Shown here piece after piece: positions 38,440-47,867 of a DNA stretch of 64,000 bases. The notes below the pieces were generated by a model that worked only from the letters and a program-made list of their open reading frames with translations, made no database searches and was not told the DNA's origin. Each line of letters opens with the position of its first letter. Within the stretch, counting starts at the first letter, position 1. The DNA comes from Pseudomonas sputi. GTDB taxonomy: Bacteria; Pseudomonadota; Gammaproteobacteria; Pseudomonadales; Pseudomonadaceae. Made by a program: the position numbers and the translations under genes. Location: assembly GCF_021603585.1 (NCBI RefSeq), contig NZ_BQHI01000019.1, positions 39,650-103,649 on the forward strand, written 5' to 3'.

Positions 38440-39711
38440 TCAGAAGCGGTAGGTTGCGCCGACACCGAAGCCGTTTGCCGAGTTTTCGTACTGCGAGTTG
38501 TAGCTCTGGCCACGATTGTTCTCGTTGCGGATGTTGACCTTCTCTTCCTTCAGGTACGAGTAGGCAACGTCGATGGTCAGGTCTTCGGTCGGGCTCCAGC
38601 CGGCACCGATGCTGAAGATGGTCCGGTCGCCGGTCGGGATGCGTGGCGAACGGTCGACGTTGTTGGTCGGCGACTGGTCGAACGTCAGACCGGTACGCAG
38701 TACCCATTCCTTGTTCAACTGGTAGGACGTACCGATGGCGTAAGCCCAGGTGTCATGCCAGTTCTGCTCCTCGGTGATCTCGCCGAACTGGCCGGCCAGC
38801 AGCGGCTGTACGCCGGAGTTTTTGACGCTGATCTTTTCCAGCTGGCTCCAGCGAGTCCAGGTGGTACCGGCGTAGACGTTCCAGCGATCGTTGATCGCCT
38901 GGGTGACCGAGAGGTCCACGGATTCAGGCGTGGTGATCTTCAGCGACGCGTCGTACTTCTGGTTCGCACCCAGGCCGATCGCGCCCAGCACACCGTAGTT
39001 GACCTTGGTGTTGCCTTCGAGCTTGTAGTCGACCTTCGAGTGGTAGGTCAGACCCAGGCGAGTGCTGTCGGTAGCCTGCACCAGCACGCCGATGTTGTAG
39101 CCCAGTGCGGTGTCGTCGCCCTTGATCTTGACCTTGCCGTCCGGCGCTGCCTGAGTGATCGACAGGTTGGATTCCAGCGAGCCGTCGATGCGGTTGATGG
39201 TCGGGCCGAAACCGATCGACACGACATCGTTGAACTTGTAGCTGACCGTTGGCTGGAAGGTGATGATCTTGACTTCGGACTTGCTGCCGAAGTAACGGCC
39301 GGCGAAGCCGTTTTCATAGTCGGTGATCAGGCCGAAGGGTACGTATACACCCAGACCGAATGCCCAATGCTCGTCGATCGGCTTGACGTAGTAGCCCATA
39401 GGTACGGAAGTGAAGGGCACCATGTCGCCTTTGTTGCTGCCGCCGTTCGGGCTGGAGCTGGCGTCGCTGATATCGGTTTTTGCGTCGAGGAATGCAACAC
39501 CGCCAGTGACTTGTTCGCGCGTGATGCGCGACATGCCGGCAGGGTTGCCGTAAACAGTGCTTGCGTCGTCGGCAGAAGAAGATCGCCCGGCGTACCCAGT
39601 CCCCATCCCGCTGATGCTGTGTTCGTTGATGGCAAAGCCAGCTGCGAAGATCTGGGTGGATGCCACGGTTACGGCAAGGCTAAGGGTGGTTTTGAGCATG
39701 ACTTTTTTCAT
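38440..39711 (-). CDS. FadL/OmpP1/TodX family outer-membrane transporter
   Basis: Outer-membrane beta-barrel of 423 aa. The signal peptide ends TQIFAA, and the mature N-terminus GFAINEHSISGMGTGYAGRS is the plug motif of the FadL family, with GNPAGMSR following. Many alternating hydrophobic strands follow, ending in the C-terminal aromatic VGATYRF. It carries long-chain fatty acids or other hydrophobic compounds across the outer membrane. Several paralogues per Pseudomonas genome are usual, so substrate is not assigned. Confidence 0.92.
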   Translation of the reverse strand: MKKVMLKTTLSLAVTVASTQIFAAGFAINEHSISGMGTGYAGRSSSADDASTVYGNPAGMSRITREQVTGGVAFLDAKTDISDASSSPNGGSNKGDMVPFTSVPMGYYVKPIDEHWAFGLGVYVPFGLITDYENGFAGRYFGSKSEVKIITFQPTVSYKFNDVVSIGFGPTINRIDGSLESNLSITQAAPDGKVKIKGDDTALGYNIGVLVQATDSTRLGLTYHSKVDYKLEGNTKVNYGVLGAIGLGANQKYDASLKITTPESVDLSVTQAINDRWNVYAGTTWTRWSQLEKISVKNSGVQPLLAGQFGEITEEQNWHDTWAYAIGTSYQLNKEWVLRTGLTFDQSPTNNVDRSPRIPTGDRTIFSIGAGWSPTEDLTIDVAYSYLKEEKVNIRNENNRGQSYNSQYENSANGFGVGATYRF

Positions 39712-39857
39712 TATTAGAACTCCTGGTGATCACCGGGGCGGAAATTACCAACATTTTCGTCGCGGCGCTATAGTCCGTATGCCTTGATTTAGAGCGGTTT
39801 TGTAGGACAATCAGACCAGATTCGCGACCAGTTGCGCGATCTTGCGAAACCGGCGGG

Positions 39858-40340
39858 TCAGCAAGCGACCTGATTCAGCGGTGATACACAGGTCTGCCAG
39901 GCACAGGTGAAGTCGCGCAGACGACCTTGAGGCTGGAAGGTCTGACGCCAGATGCGCGCCATGCCCAGCAGATCGTTCGGCTCGGGGAGGATGGGGTTTT
40001 GTTCTTCGACCAGTAGCCAGGCGATGGCGGTGGCGTAACGCAGGTTGACGGTCAGTTCGAGGTGTGGGCCGCTGAGAAAGGCATGCTGGCTGGCGAGGCC
40101 GCGAACCAGGCTGGCGCGTTCCGGATCCAGCGCCAGGTAATGATCCCAGAGCGCCTGATGACGGTGTTCGGCAATCCGGTACAGGCCGTGGCCACGCCGG
40201 TCATGCAGGGCGGAACCGAGGGCGGACTGGCTGGCGGCAATGCCCAGCAACAGGGATTCGGCGGTTGCGCAGTGGCGTCCCAGGTAGATCAGCGTAGGAC
40301 GGATCACGTAGCGGCACAGTTCGCTGGCAGCGATACCCAT
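39858..40340 (-). CDS. Conserved hypothetical protein
   Basis: A 160-aa protein starting MGIAASELCRYVIRPTLIYL after a CGAGGG SD. No domain is recognised. The regions LYRIAEHRHQALWDHYLAL, LYATAIAWLL-like hydrophobic stretches and a C-terminal pair of cysteines (CAWQTC) are visible. Probably cytosolic, mostly helical. It is not clearly linked to the FadL gene, which lies 146 bases downstream on the same strand. Role unknown. Confidence 0.7.
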   Translation of the reverse strand: MGIAASELCRYVIRPTLIYLGRHCATAESLLLGIAASQSALGSALHDRRGHGLYRIAEHRHQALWDHYLALDPERASLVRGLASQHAFLSGPHLELTVNLRYATAIAWLLVEEQNPILPEPNDLLGMARIWRQTFQPQGRLRDFTCAWQTCVSPLNQVAC

Positions 40341-40563
40341 AAAACCCTCGGATCTTGTTATCGGGCGGCGAGACCTGAAGGGGGAGCTTGGCAGCTGTGG
40401 ATCGACTCAGGCTCGCCGGAAGCGGATCACGCCGCTTGAGTTGAAGTGTAGTGTCATATTCGCGACGTAAAGGCCTGTTTTTAAAATATTTCCGGCGAGG
40501 TGTTATAACCGTTATATCGGATAGTGATTAAGCAGAAACTGGCGAAGGTGAAACATCGGGCAA

Positions 40564-40602
40564 TAAAAAGCCCCGCATTTTTCAGCGGGGCTTTTGCTTT
40601 TG
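40564..40602 (-). terminator. Terminator of the small gene at 40619-40843
   Basis: AAAAGCCCCGC / GCGGGGCTTTT hairpin. On the minus strand it is followed by a T-run directly downstream of the 74-residue protein gene. Confidence 0.85.
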
Positions 40603-40618
40603 CAGCCATTTCGGCCTC

Positions 40619-40843
40619 TCAGGCGATCAATGCCTGACGGGTGCGATCAATCACGGCCTGCAGCGGTTCGGCGCTGGAGTATTGATCGGGGTACAGGCGC
40701 TCGCTGTGGCGGGCGATCCCGTGTTCATTGACCACGGTGAAGCTGAAGCAGCCTTTGCGAGCGGCCATGATCAGGCAGTTCATTGGAGCAAAAGCGTTGG
40801 TTAGGGTGCGAATGGCATCCTGAGTCTGGATTTGAGTCGACAT
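40619..40843 (-). CDS. Small conserved hypothetical protein
   Basis: A 74-aa soluble protein: MSTQIQTQDAIRTLTNAFAP then MNCLIMAARKGCFSFTVVNE and HSERLYPDQY, ending in a helix. Upstream AGGAACACC could serve as an imperfect SD. A dedicated terminator supports expression. The pattern is reminiscent of small regulatory or DUF-type proteins but no family is recognised. Confidence 0.65.
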   Translation of the reverse strand: MSTQIQTQDAIRTLTNAFAPMNCLIMAARKGCFSFTVVNEHGIARHSERLYPDQYSSAEPLQAVIDRTRQALIA

Positions 40844-41667
40844 AGTTATTAGGTGTTCCTACAAATGACACGGATAAGAACCGTGCAACTTTAAAACGTT
40901 CCAGTAACGTCAACCACCATTGGTCGAACGAAGAACCCGACTGGAACAAGGCAGCCAGTTCGAGCGCTATAAAAGTTGGCGCGCTTGGGCTGGCAGGTAG
41001 GTACTTAGGAGGACAGGCAACACATCGAGGGCAGAGGTTCTGGGCCCTTGGTGAAGATCCTGATCAATTTGCAGGTTGGTTCGGTCAGAGTAAGTGGTCT
41101 TCGCGACACCCTTTGCATTCGATTCAAAGGCTGTGTCGTCGCAAGATTTACCTGGAAACCATCGAGGGGTCGTTCCCGCTTTTATCGGTGGAGGCTTCTG
41201 CGAGAGAAGGGTGACCGTGGGGTGTATTCGACCGGAATTGACTTTCAGCTTGGTACTAACGCCGCGGATACTAACGGAACGATCCGCAGAAGGCAAACCC
41301 GCTGATCAAAAAGATTCCGGGTACGGCCCCCCGGTCCCGTGCCTGCCCCGATCTGGCTCACATTAAGACCGTCGGTCGCCATTATCTGGCAGGTGTTGAA
41401 GCTCGGCGCAGGGCCTTATCCCCAGCCTGAATGCCAAAACGACCCGAAAAGACGCATCGATATAACCGTGTAGCAGGTACTTGTGCACATTAGTTGCGCA
41501 GGCTGTAACCGCGCTGTCACACCCATCCTGACCCCGATAGCTGCCTGCATCGAAAGTTTAAGTCAATGAAAAACATCGCTTTTTTTAACTGGTGAAAAAA
41601 TCGTCAGTTTGACTGCGAGCCCCATTCCACAAGGCTTTGCGGCGACTGGAGGGCGGTTGTCCACTGA
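40844..41667. other. Long stretch without a convincing gene
   Basis: More than 800 bases that look lower in GC than the neighbours and hold only short overlapping frames on both strands, none with a good SD or recognisable protein. A hairpin GGTACGG / CCGTGCC lies near 41319-41342. The stretch could hold an unrecognised RNA gene, a decayed gene or the remains of an insertion. Common RNAs (RNase P, tmRNA, 4.5S, rsm types) were looked for by eye and not seen. Confidence 0.4.
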
Positions 41668-41690
41668 GTTATCCACAGCTTCTGTGGATT
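41656..41690 (+). promoter_or_regulatory. Inverted DnaA-box pair upstream of Sel1-like gene
   Basis: TTATCCACA (41668-41676), five bases, then TGTGGATTG (41682-41690), an inverted near-copy; TTGTCCACT (41656-41664) adds a weaker third box. TTATCCACA is the strongest DnaA box. The same arrangement with the same 5-base gap recurs at 60185-60207. It lies about 107 bases before the 41797 gene. Confidence 0.6.
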
Positions 41691-41796
41691 GTCCCGAGCG
41701 CTTGCTCTAGCACGGGCGTGCCGGGTTTTTTTCGACTTTACCTGTGCGAAAAAAAGAGTAGAGTGGCGCGCCTTCCGATCTGTCCCACAGTGCTTT

Positions 41797-42120
41797 ATGA
41801 AGTTTCGTTCAGCTCCAGAATCTGTTACCTCCCAACCCCCTCGTGTTACCGCTCCCAAGCGATTTTCCGTGCGCGTGGCCGAATGGCTGCTGGACAGCCC
41901 GCGTCTGGGCGACAGCCAGAATGCCAAGCACCTCGCCGGCCACCTGCTCAAGCAACCGGCCCGGGAAGGGGTGGTCGCGGCGCAGAGTCGCCTCGGCCAG
42001 TTGATGTGCCGCGAGTGCGGCAATGCACGGGATCGCCGGATCGGCCAGGATCTGCTGCGCCAGGCCGCCCGCGCCGGTGACCGACGCGCGCAACAGGAGC
42101 TCGGCCTGATCGAAGACTGA
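41797..42120 (+). CDS. Sel1-like repeat-containing protein (short)
   Basis: A 107-aa protein starting MKFRSAPESVTSQPPRVTAP. The C-terminal half contains Sel1/TPR-like helices, as in AQSRLGQLMCRECGN and QDLLRQAARAGDRRAQQELG. Proteins of this shape are adaptor-like. The candidate promoter TTTACC-16-TAGAGT lies upstream (about 41738-41765). No enzyme motif is present; function unknown. It precedes rmuC by 61 bases on the same strand. Confidence 0.7.
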   Translation: MKFRSAPESVTSQPPRVTAPKRFSVRVAEWLLDSPRLGDSQNAKHLAGHLLKQPAREGVVAAQSRLGQLMCRECGNARDRRIGQDLLRQAARAGDRRAQQELGLIED

Positions 42121-42181
42121 GCTGTCCAAGACCAGACACCTTGGTTAACCTTCAGGCTTTATCGGATCGGCGGAAATTACT

Positions 42182-43660
42182 ATGGCGATGGACTTGACCA
42201 GCATCCTGCTGGGGCTGGCAGGTGCGGCGGTGCCGCTGCTGGCATTGGCCTGGCAACTGCAACGTCGGGCCAGTCAGAACCAGTCTGAAGTCGCGTTGCT
42301 CGAGGAGCGGCTGGCCATGGCGCAGATGGCCCAGGACGGCCTCACTGCACAACTTGAAGCCTGCCGTGATGAAGTCGCCGACCTCGGCCAGGCCAACGCC
42401 TCGAAACAAGCGGAGCTCGCCGCCGTGCGCCGGGAAGTCGAGCTGTTGCAGATCGAGCGCGATGACGCCCGTGACGCCGCCCATGCCTGGAACCTCGAAC
42501 GCGCCAGCAAAGAAGCCGAATTGCGGCGCCTGGACGCCCAGGCCGCCTCGCTGAATGCCGAATTGCGCGAGCAACAGGAAAGCCATCAACAACGCCTGGA
42601 TGACCTGCAAGGTTCTCGCGACGAGCTGCGCGCGCAGTTCGCGGAGCTGGCCGGCAAGATCTTCGATGAACGCGAACAACGCTTCGCCGAAACCAGCCAG
42701 CAGCGCCTCGGCCAGTTGCTTGACCCGTTGAAGGAGCGCATCCAGTCGTTCGAAAAACGTGTCGAGGAAAGCTACCAGGCCGAAGCCCGCGAGCGTTTTT
42801 CGCTGGCCAAGGAACTGGAGCGTTTGCAGCAACTGAATCTGCGCCTGAGCGATGAGGCGACTAATCTGACCCGCGCTCTGAAGGGCCAGAAAACCCAGGG
42901 TAACTGGGGCGAGCTGATTCTCGAGCGCGTGCTTGAGCATGCCGGGCTGGAGAAGGGCCGCGAGTACCAGACCCAGGTCAATCTCAAGGGGCCGGATGGC
43001 GAGCGTTTCCAGCCTGACGTGATCATTTATCTGCCGGGCGACAAGCAGGTGGTGGTCGACTCCAAGGTCAGCCTCACTGCGTATCAGCAATACGTCGCGG
43101 CGGACGACGACGCCATTGGCCAGATCGCCATGAAGCAACACGTGCTGTCCCTGCGCAGTCACGTCAAAGGCCTGGCCGGCAAGGATTACAAGCGACTGGA
43201 AGGTTTGCACAGCCTCGATTTCGTCTTGCTGTTCGTGCCCATCGAAGCCGCGTTTTCCGCCGCTTTGCAGGCCGAGCCGTCACTGTTCCAGGAAGCTTTC
43301 GATCGCAACATCGTGATCGTCAGCCCGACCACGCTGCTGGCAACGCTGCGGGTCATCGACAGTCTGTGGAAGCAGGAGCGTCAGAGCCAGAACGCCCGGG
43401 AAATCGCCGAGCGCGCCGGTTGGCTGTACGACAAGTTCGTGTTGTTCATTCAGGATCTGGACGAAGTCGGCAATCGCTTGCAGCAACTGGACAAGGCCTA
43501 CAGCGCGGCGCGCAACAAGCTGACAGAAGGGCGGGGCAACCTGGTCAGCCGCAGCGAACAGCTCAAGTTGCTCGGCGCGCGAGCCAGCAAAAGCCTGCCG
43601 GCGGACCTGCTGGAACGCGCGATGACCGACGCCGACGGCCTGGTCGAGCTGCCTGAATAA
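42182..43660 (+). CDS. rmuC: DNA recombination protein RmuC
   Basis: A 492-aa protein: an N-terminal membrane anchor (MAMDLTSILLGLAGAAVPLL) is followed by a long coiled coil (about 30-190, rich in E, Q, A, L and R). The RmuC nuclease-like domain then includes KTQGNWGELILERVLEHAG, the DSKVSLTAYQQYV catalytic-type segment and LFVPIEAAFSAAL. RmuC limits inversions at short inverted repeats in E. coli. ATG 42182 is preceded by a weak SD. Confidence 0.92.
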   Translation: MAMDLTSILLGLAGAAVPLLALAWQLQRRASQNQSEVALLEERLAMAQMAQDGLTAQLEACRDEVADLGQANASKQAELAAVRREVELLQIERDDARDAAHAWNLERASKEAELRRLDAQAASLNAELREQQESHQQRLDDLQGSRDELRAQFAELAGKIFDEREQRFAETSQQRLGQLLDPLKERIQSFEKRVEESYQAEARERFSLAKELERLQQLNLRLSDEATNLTRALKGQKTQGNWGELILERVLEHAGLEKGREYQTQVNLKGPDGERFQPDVIIYLPGDKQVVVDSKVSLTAYQQYVAADDDAIGQIAMKQHVLSLRSHVKGLAGKDYKRLEGLHSLDFVLLFVPIEAAFSAALQAEPSLFQEAFDRNIVIVSPTTLLATLRVIDSLWKQERQSQNAREIAERAGWLYDKFVLFIQDLDEVGNRLQQLDKAYSAARNKLTEGRGNLVSRSEQLKLLGARASKSLPADLLERAMTDADGLVELPE

Positions 43661-43680
43661 GCCGCTCTTCTAGAGCGGCA
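43661..43680. terminator. Hairpin between rmuC and the convergent kinase gene
   Basis: GCCGCTCT-TCT-AGAGCGGC stem. It overlaps the stop codon of the kinase gene on the minus strand and follows the rmuC stop. No strong T-tract, so terminator function is moderately likely. Confidence 0.45.
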
Positions 43681-46600
43681 AATAGCGACTCAACAACGCC
43701 CGCAACGCCGCCGGTTTCACCGGTTTGGCCAGATAATCCAGCCCCGCTGCATGCACCTGCGCCACGGTTTCCGGATGCCCGTCGGCGCTGATCACCACGC
43801 CGGGCACGGGCTCGCCCAGACGCGTGCGCAGCCACGCCATCAACTCGGTGCCGGTTTCGCCGTGATCCAGGTGATAGTCCACCAGCGCCAGTTGTGGCCG
43901 CACGCCGTCGGCGAGCAGTGTCGCGCATTCTTCGCGGTTGCGCGCGGTCCAGACCCGGCAGCCCCAGCGCGTGAGCAGGCTGTTCATGCCGATCAGAATG
44001 CTGTCTTCGTTGTCGATGCACAGCACCTGCGCGCCGCTGTGCAATTTGCCATTGATTTCCACCGCTGCTGGCGGCTGCAGGGTCTGCGCTTTGGCCAACG
44101 GCACGCGGACACTGAACACGCTGCCGCGCCCCGGCCATGAGCGCACGCGCAAGCTATGGCCGAGCACGCGGCACAGACCATCGGCGATCGCCAGCCCCAG
44201 GCCCAGACCTTTTTCGGCGCGGGTCTGGTGACTGTCGAGGCGTTTGAATTCCTCGAAGATCACTTGCTGTTTGTCCTCCGGAATCCCCGGCCCGCGATCC
44301 CACACTTCCAGACAGATTTCGCCTTGGCGCCGACGCACGCCCAGCAGCACCGGGCCTTTTGCGTAGCGGAAAGCGTTAGTGAGGAAGTTCTGCAGAATCC
44401 GCCGCAGCAACTTGATGTCGCTGTCGATGCGCAATTGACTGCCTCGAACCCGGAAACTCAAGCCCTGTTCCTGGGCCAGTGCCTTGAACTCTGCGCCGAG
44501 AATATCGAACAGCTCATTGACCGCGAACGGCTTGCGATCCGGGTTGATCTTGCCGTTCTCCAGGCGGGAAATGTCCAGCAGGTCACTGATCAGGTCTTCA
44601 GCCGAACGCAGCGAACTGTCCAGATGCTGCACCAGTTTCTGCGCTTCGCTGCTCAAACCGTCCTCCTGATGGGAGAGGGCGGCGGAGAACAGTCGCGCGG
44701 CGTTCAACGGCTGCATCAGGTCGTGGCTGACCGCTGCGAGGAAGCGGGTCTTGGACTGGTTGGCCGCCTCGGCATTGCCCTTGGCTTCCGTCAGCGCGAC
44801 GTTGAGTTGCGACAGTTCCTGGGTCCGTTCGCTGACCCGTTGCTCCAGCCCTTCGTTGGCTTCGGTCAGGGCCTGTTCGGCTTCGCGGAACGCGGTAATG
44901 TCGGTAAAACTCATGACGAAACCGCCGCCGGGCATCGGGTTGCCGATCAGCTCGATCACCCGGCCGTTGGGGAACAGTCGTTCCGAGGTGTGGGCGCGAC
45001 CCTGGCGCATCCAGTGCAGGCGCCGGGCAACATGGACTTCCGCTTCGCCGGGGCCGCACAAACCGCGTTCGGCGTTGTGGCGAATGATGTCGGCAATCGG
45101 TCGGCCAACGCTGATCAAGCCGTCCGGATAGTTGAACAGCTCCAGATAGCGGCGGTTCCAGGCCACCAGTTTCAGCGACTGGTCGACCACGCTGATGCCC
45201 TGGGTAATGTTCTCGATCGCACCTTGCAACAGCGCGCGGTTGAACTGCAGCACCTCCGAGGCTTCGTCGGCGATCCGGACGACGTCCTCCAGTTGCATTT
45301 CCCGACCTTCGATGGCGGCTTTTACGACCGCTCGCGTCGAAGAAGCGCCCAGAACACCGGCCAGCAAACGCTCGGTGTGGGCGATCCATTCGCCGTCAGC
45401 GTTCTGGTTCGGATTGAAGCCTTTGCCCTGGCGGTAGGCGAAGCGGATGAAGCTCTGCCGCGCGCGTTCTTCACCGACAAAGCGTGCCGCCAGTTGCAGC
45501 AAGTCATCGATCTGCACCGCCAGCATCGAGCGTGCGTTCGGCCGGGCGCTGATTTCCTGGCCGATAAAACGCCCGGCCTGCCAGTGCTCCGACACCCGGG
45601 TGCGCGACAGCACCGAGACCCAGGCGAACAACGTGAAGTTGCCCGCCAGTGACAGCACCACGCCTTGGGTCAGCGGGCTGATCGGCAGGTTCAACGGGTT
45701 GCTGTGCAGCCAGGCAAGGCCGGGGAAACTGTCCAGCGACCAGCCGAGGCTGCGCGCAGCGATCGGCAGGACAAGGGTGTAGAACCACAGGAATGTGCCG
45801 GCGGCGAGGCCGGCGAACACGCCGCGGCGGTTGGCCTGTTTCCAGTACAGCGCGCCCAGCATCGCCGGGGCCAGTTGAGTGACCGCCGCGAAAGCGATCT
45901 GGCCGATGGTCGCCAGGCTCGCGGTGGAACCGAGCAAGCGGTAACTGACGTAGGCCAGCAACAGAATCACCACGATGCTGACCCGGCGCACCGAAAGCAT
46001 CCACTGACGGAACACTTCGAACGGCCGCTCGGCATTGTTGCGGCGCAGCAGCCACGGTAACAGCATGTCGTTGGACACCATGGTCGACAGTGCCACACTC
46101 GCCACGATCACCATGCCGGTGGCCGCCGATGCACCGCCGATAAACGCCAGCATCGCCAGCGCCGGGTGGGCCTGGGCCAATGGCAGGCTGATGACGAAAG
46201 AGTCGGGGATGACCGAGCTGGGCAGCATCATCTGACCGGCCAAGGCGATCGGGACTACAAACAGCGCGGCCAATGCGAGGTAGGCCGGGAACACCCACTT
46301 GGCCAGGCGCAGATCCTGCGGGTCGATGTTCTCGACCACCGTTACGTGAAACTGCCGGGGCAGGCAGATGATCGCCATCATCGCCACGCCGGTCTGCACC
46401 ACCATCGACGGCCAGTTGATGGTTTCTTTCCAGTATTCCTCAAGGCGCGGGGCGAGCATCGCCTGATTGAACAGGTCATCGAAGCCGTCATACAGCCCGT
46501 AGGTGACAAAGGCACCGACGGCGAGAAAGGCGAACAGCTTGACCAGCGATTCAAAGGCAATCGCCAGCACCATGCCGCGGTGGTGCTCGGTGGCATCGAG

Positions 46601-47140
46601 GTTGCGCGTACCGAAGACGATGGTGAACAGCGCCAGCACCAGCGACACGATCAGCGCGGTGTCCTGGGCGCGGGTGCCCATGGCGTCGGCGCCGGCACCG
46701 ATCAGCAGGTTCACGCCGAGGACGATGCCCTTGAGCTGCAAGGCGATATAGGGAAGGACGCCGACCAGGCAGATCAGCGCGACGACCACCGCCAACGACT
46801 GGGATTTGCCGTAACGGGCGGCGATGAAGTCGGCGATGGAGGTGATGTTCTCCTGTTTGCTGATCATCACCATTTTCTGCAGCACCCACGGCGCACCGAG
46901 CAGCAGCAGGATAGGCCCGAGATAGATCGGCAGGAATGACCACAGTTGTTCGGCGGCCTGGCCGACCGCGCCAAAGAACGTCCAGCTGGTGCAATAGACC
47001 GCCAGCGACAGGCTGTACACCCAGGCACGCACCCGCGGCGGCAACGGTGTGCTGCGACGGTCGCCGTAGAAGGCGATGACGAACATGATGGCCATATAGG
47101 CCAGGGCGACGGCGGCGATCAGCCCGGTGGACAACGACAT
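43670..47140 (-). CDS. mxtR: Hybrid sensor kinase with N-terminal Na+/solute symporter domain (MxtR/CrbS-like)
   Basis: A 1156-aa protein with domains in order: an SSSF transporter of about 13 helices (1-~500), a PAS region (about 610-740), HisKA with phosphoacceptor H806 in SHDLMQPLN, a HATPase with NAFRYAKG and DRGPGIPED and a GLGLGLAIADG box, and a REC domain with D1088 (LVDYHLD) and K1139. This architecture is that of CbrA and MxtR/CrbS. Length matches MxtR, a kinase that controls acetate-use genes with the ErdR/CrbR response regulator, which is not in this window. Start ATG follows GGGAGTG. Confidence 0.85.
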   Translation of the reverse strand: MSLSTGLIAAVALAYMAIMFVIAFYGDRRSTPLPPRVRAWVYSLSLAVYCTSWTFFGAVGQAAEQLWSFLPIYLGPILLLLGAPWVLQKMVMISKQENITSIADFIAARYGKSQSLAVVVALICLVGVLPYIALQLKGIVLGVNLLIGAGADAMGTRAQDTALIVSLVLALFTIVFGTRNLDATEHHRGMVLAIAFESLVKLFAFLAVGAFVTYGLYDGFDDLFNQAMLAPRLEEYWKETINWPSMVVQTGVAMMAIICLPRQFHVTVVENIDPQDLRLAKWVFPAYLALAALFVVPIALAGQMMLPSSVIPDSFVISLPLAQAHPALAMLAFIGGASAATGMVIVASVALSTMVSNDMLLPWLLRRNNAERPFEVFRQWMLSVRRVSIVVILLLAYVSYRLLGSTASLATIGQIAFAAVTQLAPAMLGALYWKQANRRGVFAGLAAGTFLWFYTLVLPIAARSLGWSLDSFPGLAWLHSNPLNLPISPLTQGVVLSLAGNFTLFAWVSVLSRTRVSEHWQAGRFIGQEISARPNARSMLAVQIDDLLQLAARFVGEERARQSFIRFAYRQGKGFNPNQNADGEWIAHTERLLAGVLGASSTRAVVKAAIEGREMQLEDVVRIADEASEVLQFNRALLQGAIENITQGISVVDQSLKLVAWNRRYLELFNYPDGLISVGRPIADIIRHNAERGLCGPGEAEVHVARRLHWMRQGRAHTSERLFPNGRVIELIGNPMPGGGFVMSFTDITAFREAEQALTEANEGLEQRVSERTQELSQLNVALTEAKGNAEAANQSKTRFLAAVSHDLMQPLNAARLFSAALSHQEDGLSSEAQKLVQHLDSSLRSAEDLISDLLDISRLENGKINPDRKPFAVNELFDILGAEFKALAQEQGLSFRVRGSQLRIDSDIKLLRRILQNFLTNAFRYAKGPVLLGVRRRQGEICLEVWDRGPGIPEDKQQVIFEEFKRLDSHQTRAEKGLGLGLAIADGLCRVLGHSLRVRSWPGRGSVFSVRVPLAKAQTLQPPAAVEINGKLHSGAQVLCIDNEDSILIGMNSLLTRWGCRVWTARNREECATLLADGVRPQLALVDYHLDHGETGTELMAWLRTRLGEPVPGVVISADGHPETVAQVHAAGLDYLAKPVKPAALRALLSRYLPL

Positions 47141-47274
47141 GGAACACTCCCGACAGAAAACGACCGGACTCGCGCCCGGTCAGACAGTCTCGCACGGGCG
47201 CGGCGGTTAGTCAGTGTCGACCAAGGTCGTGGCGCGGCGGGGTGTCGCAGGAACAGAACCGGGCAGTTCTGGGG

Positions 47275-47817
47275 TCAGTCTGGCTTGAGTGCGATGTCGA
47301 TCAAGCGGTGCAGTTCTTCGACTTCCAGCGGCGCTGCCGAAAACAGAATGCGGAACACCACCGGGGACACCACCAGATTGATCAGCCGATCCACGCTCGG
47401 CGCCGACTCCTCGGGGTGACGCTTGATGATGGTCTGCAGCTGCGCGCCGATGATCGCCACGCAATAGCCCGGCGTCGCACTCGCCTGCACGTCGCGCATC
47501 ATGTTGCGCCCGGGTTCCGAACTCATTTCGTCGAGATATTGTTCGGCCCAGGCGCGGATATCGCTGCGCAGGCTGCCGGTTGCAGCCGGCTCGCTGTCGG
47601 GGCGCATGCGGGCGAGGGCGACGTCGGCCAGCAAGGCCGCCAGATCGCCCCAGCGCCGATAAATCGTCGACGGCGTCACGCCGGCGCGCGCCGCGATTTG
47701 CGGGACGGTCACCGTTGAACGCTCCTGTTCTTGTAGAAGCGCGCGGACTGCCGAGTGAATCGACTCCTGCACCCGGGCACTGCGGCCGCCCGGGCGTAAA
47801 CCTTCTTTAATAGCCAT
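47275..47817 (-). CDS. TetR family transcriptional regulator
   Basis: A 180-aa regulator from MAIKEGLRPGGRSARV. The N-terminal helix-turn-helix region is VPQIAARAGVTPSTIYRRWG (about 39-58), typical for TetR. The C-terminal half is the ligand-binding and dimerisation domain, with VDRLINLVVSPVVFRILF. It is transcribed away from the MFS gene across an inverted repeat at 47868-47902, and probably represses that gene. Inducer unknown. Confidence 0.9.
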   Translation of the reverse strand: MAIKEGLRPGGRSARVQESIHSAVRALLQEQERSTVTVPQIAARAGVTPSTIYRRWGDLAALLADVALARMRPDSEPAATGSLRSDIRAWAEQYLDEMSSEPGRNMMRDVQASATPGYCVAIIGAQLQTIIKRHPEESAPSVDRLINLVVSPVVFRILFSAAPLEVEELHRLIDIALKPD

Positions 47818-47867
47818 GCGGCAGACCTTAACACAAAGAATTTGCTTTAAGCGCAAGCCGAGAGCAC

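Noticed and set aside
41048-41366. Short plus-strand and minus-strand frames (85-109 codons) in the gene-poor stretch
   Set aside because: Overlapping frames on both strands without an SD or a recognised domain. Reported instead as a region of unknown content.
44156-45652. 498-codon plus-strand frame opposite the transporter-kinase gene
   Set aside because: Antisense to a gene with complete SSSF, HisKA, HATPase and REC domains; no independent support.
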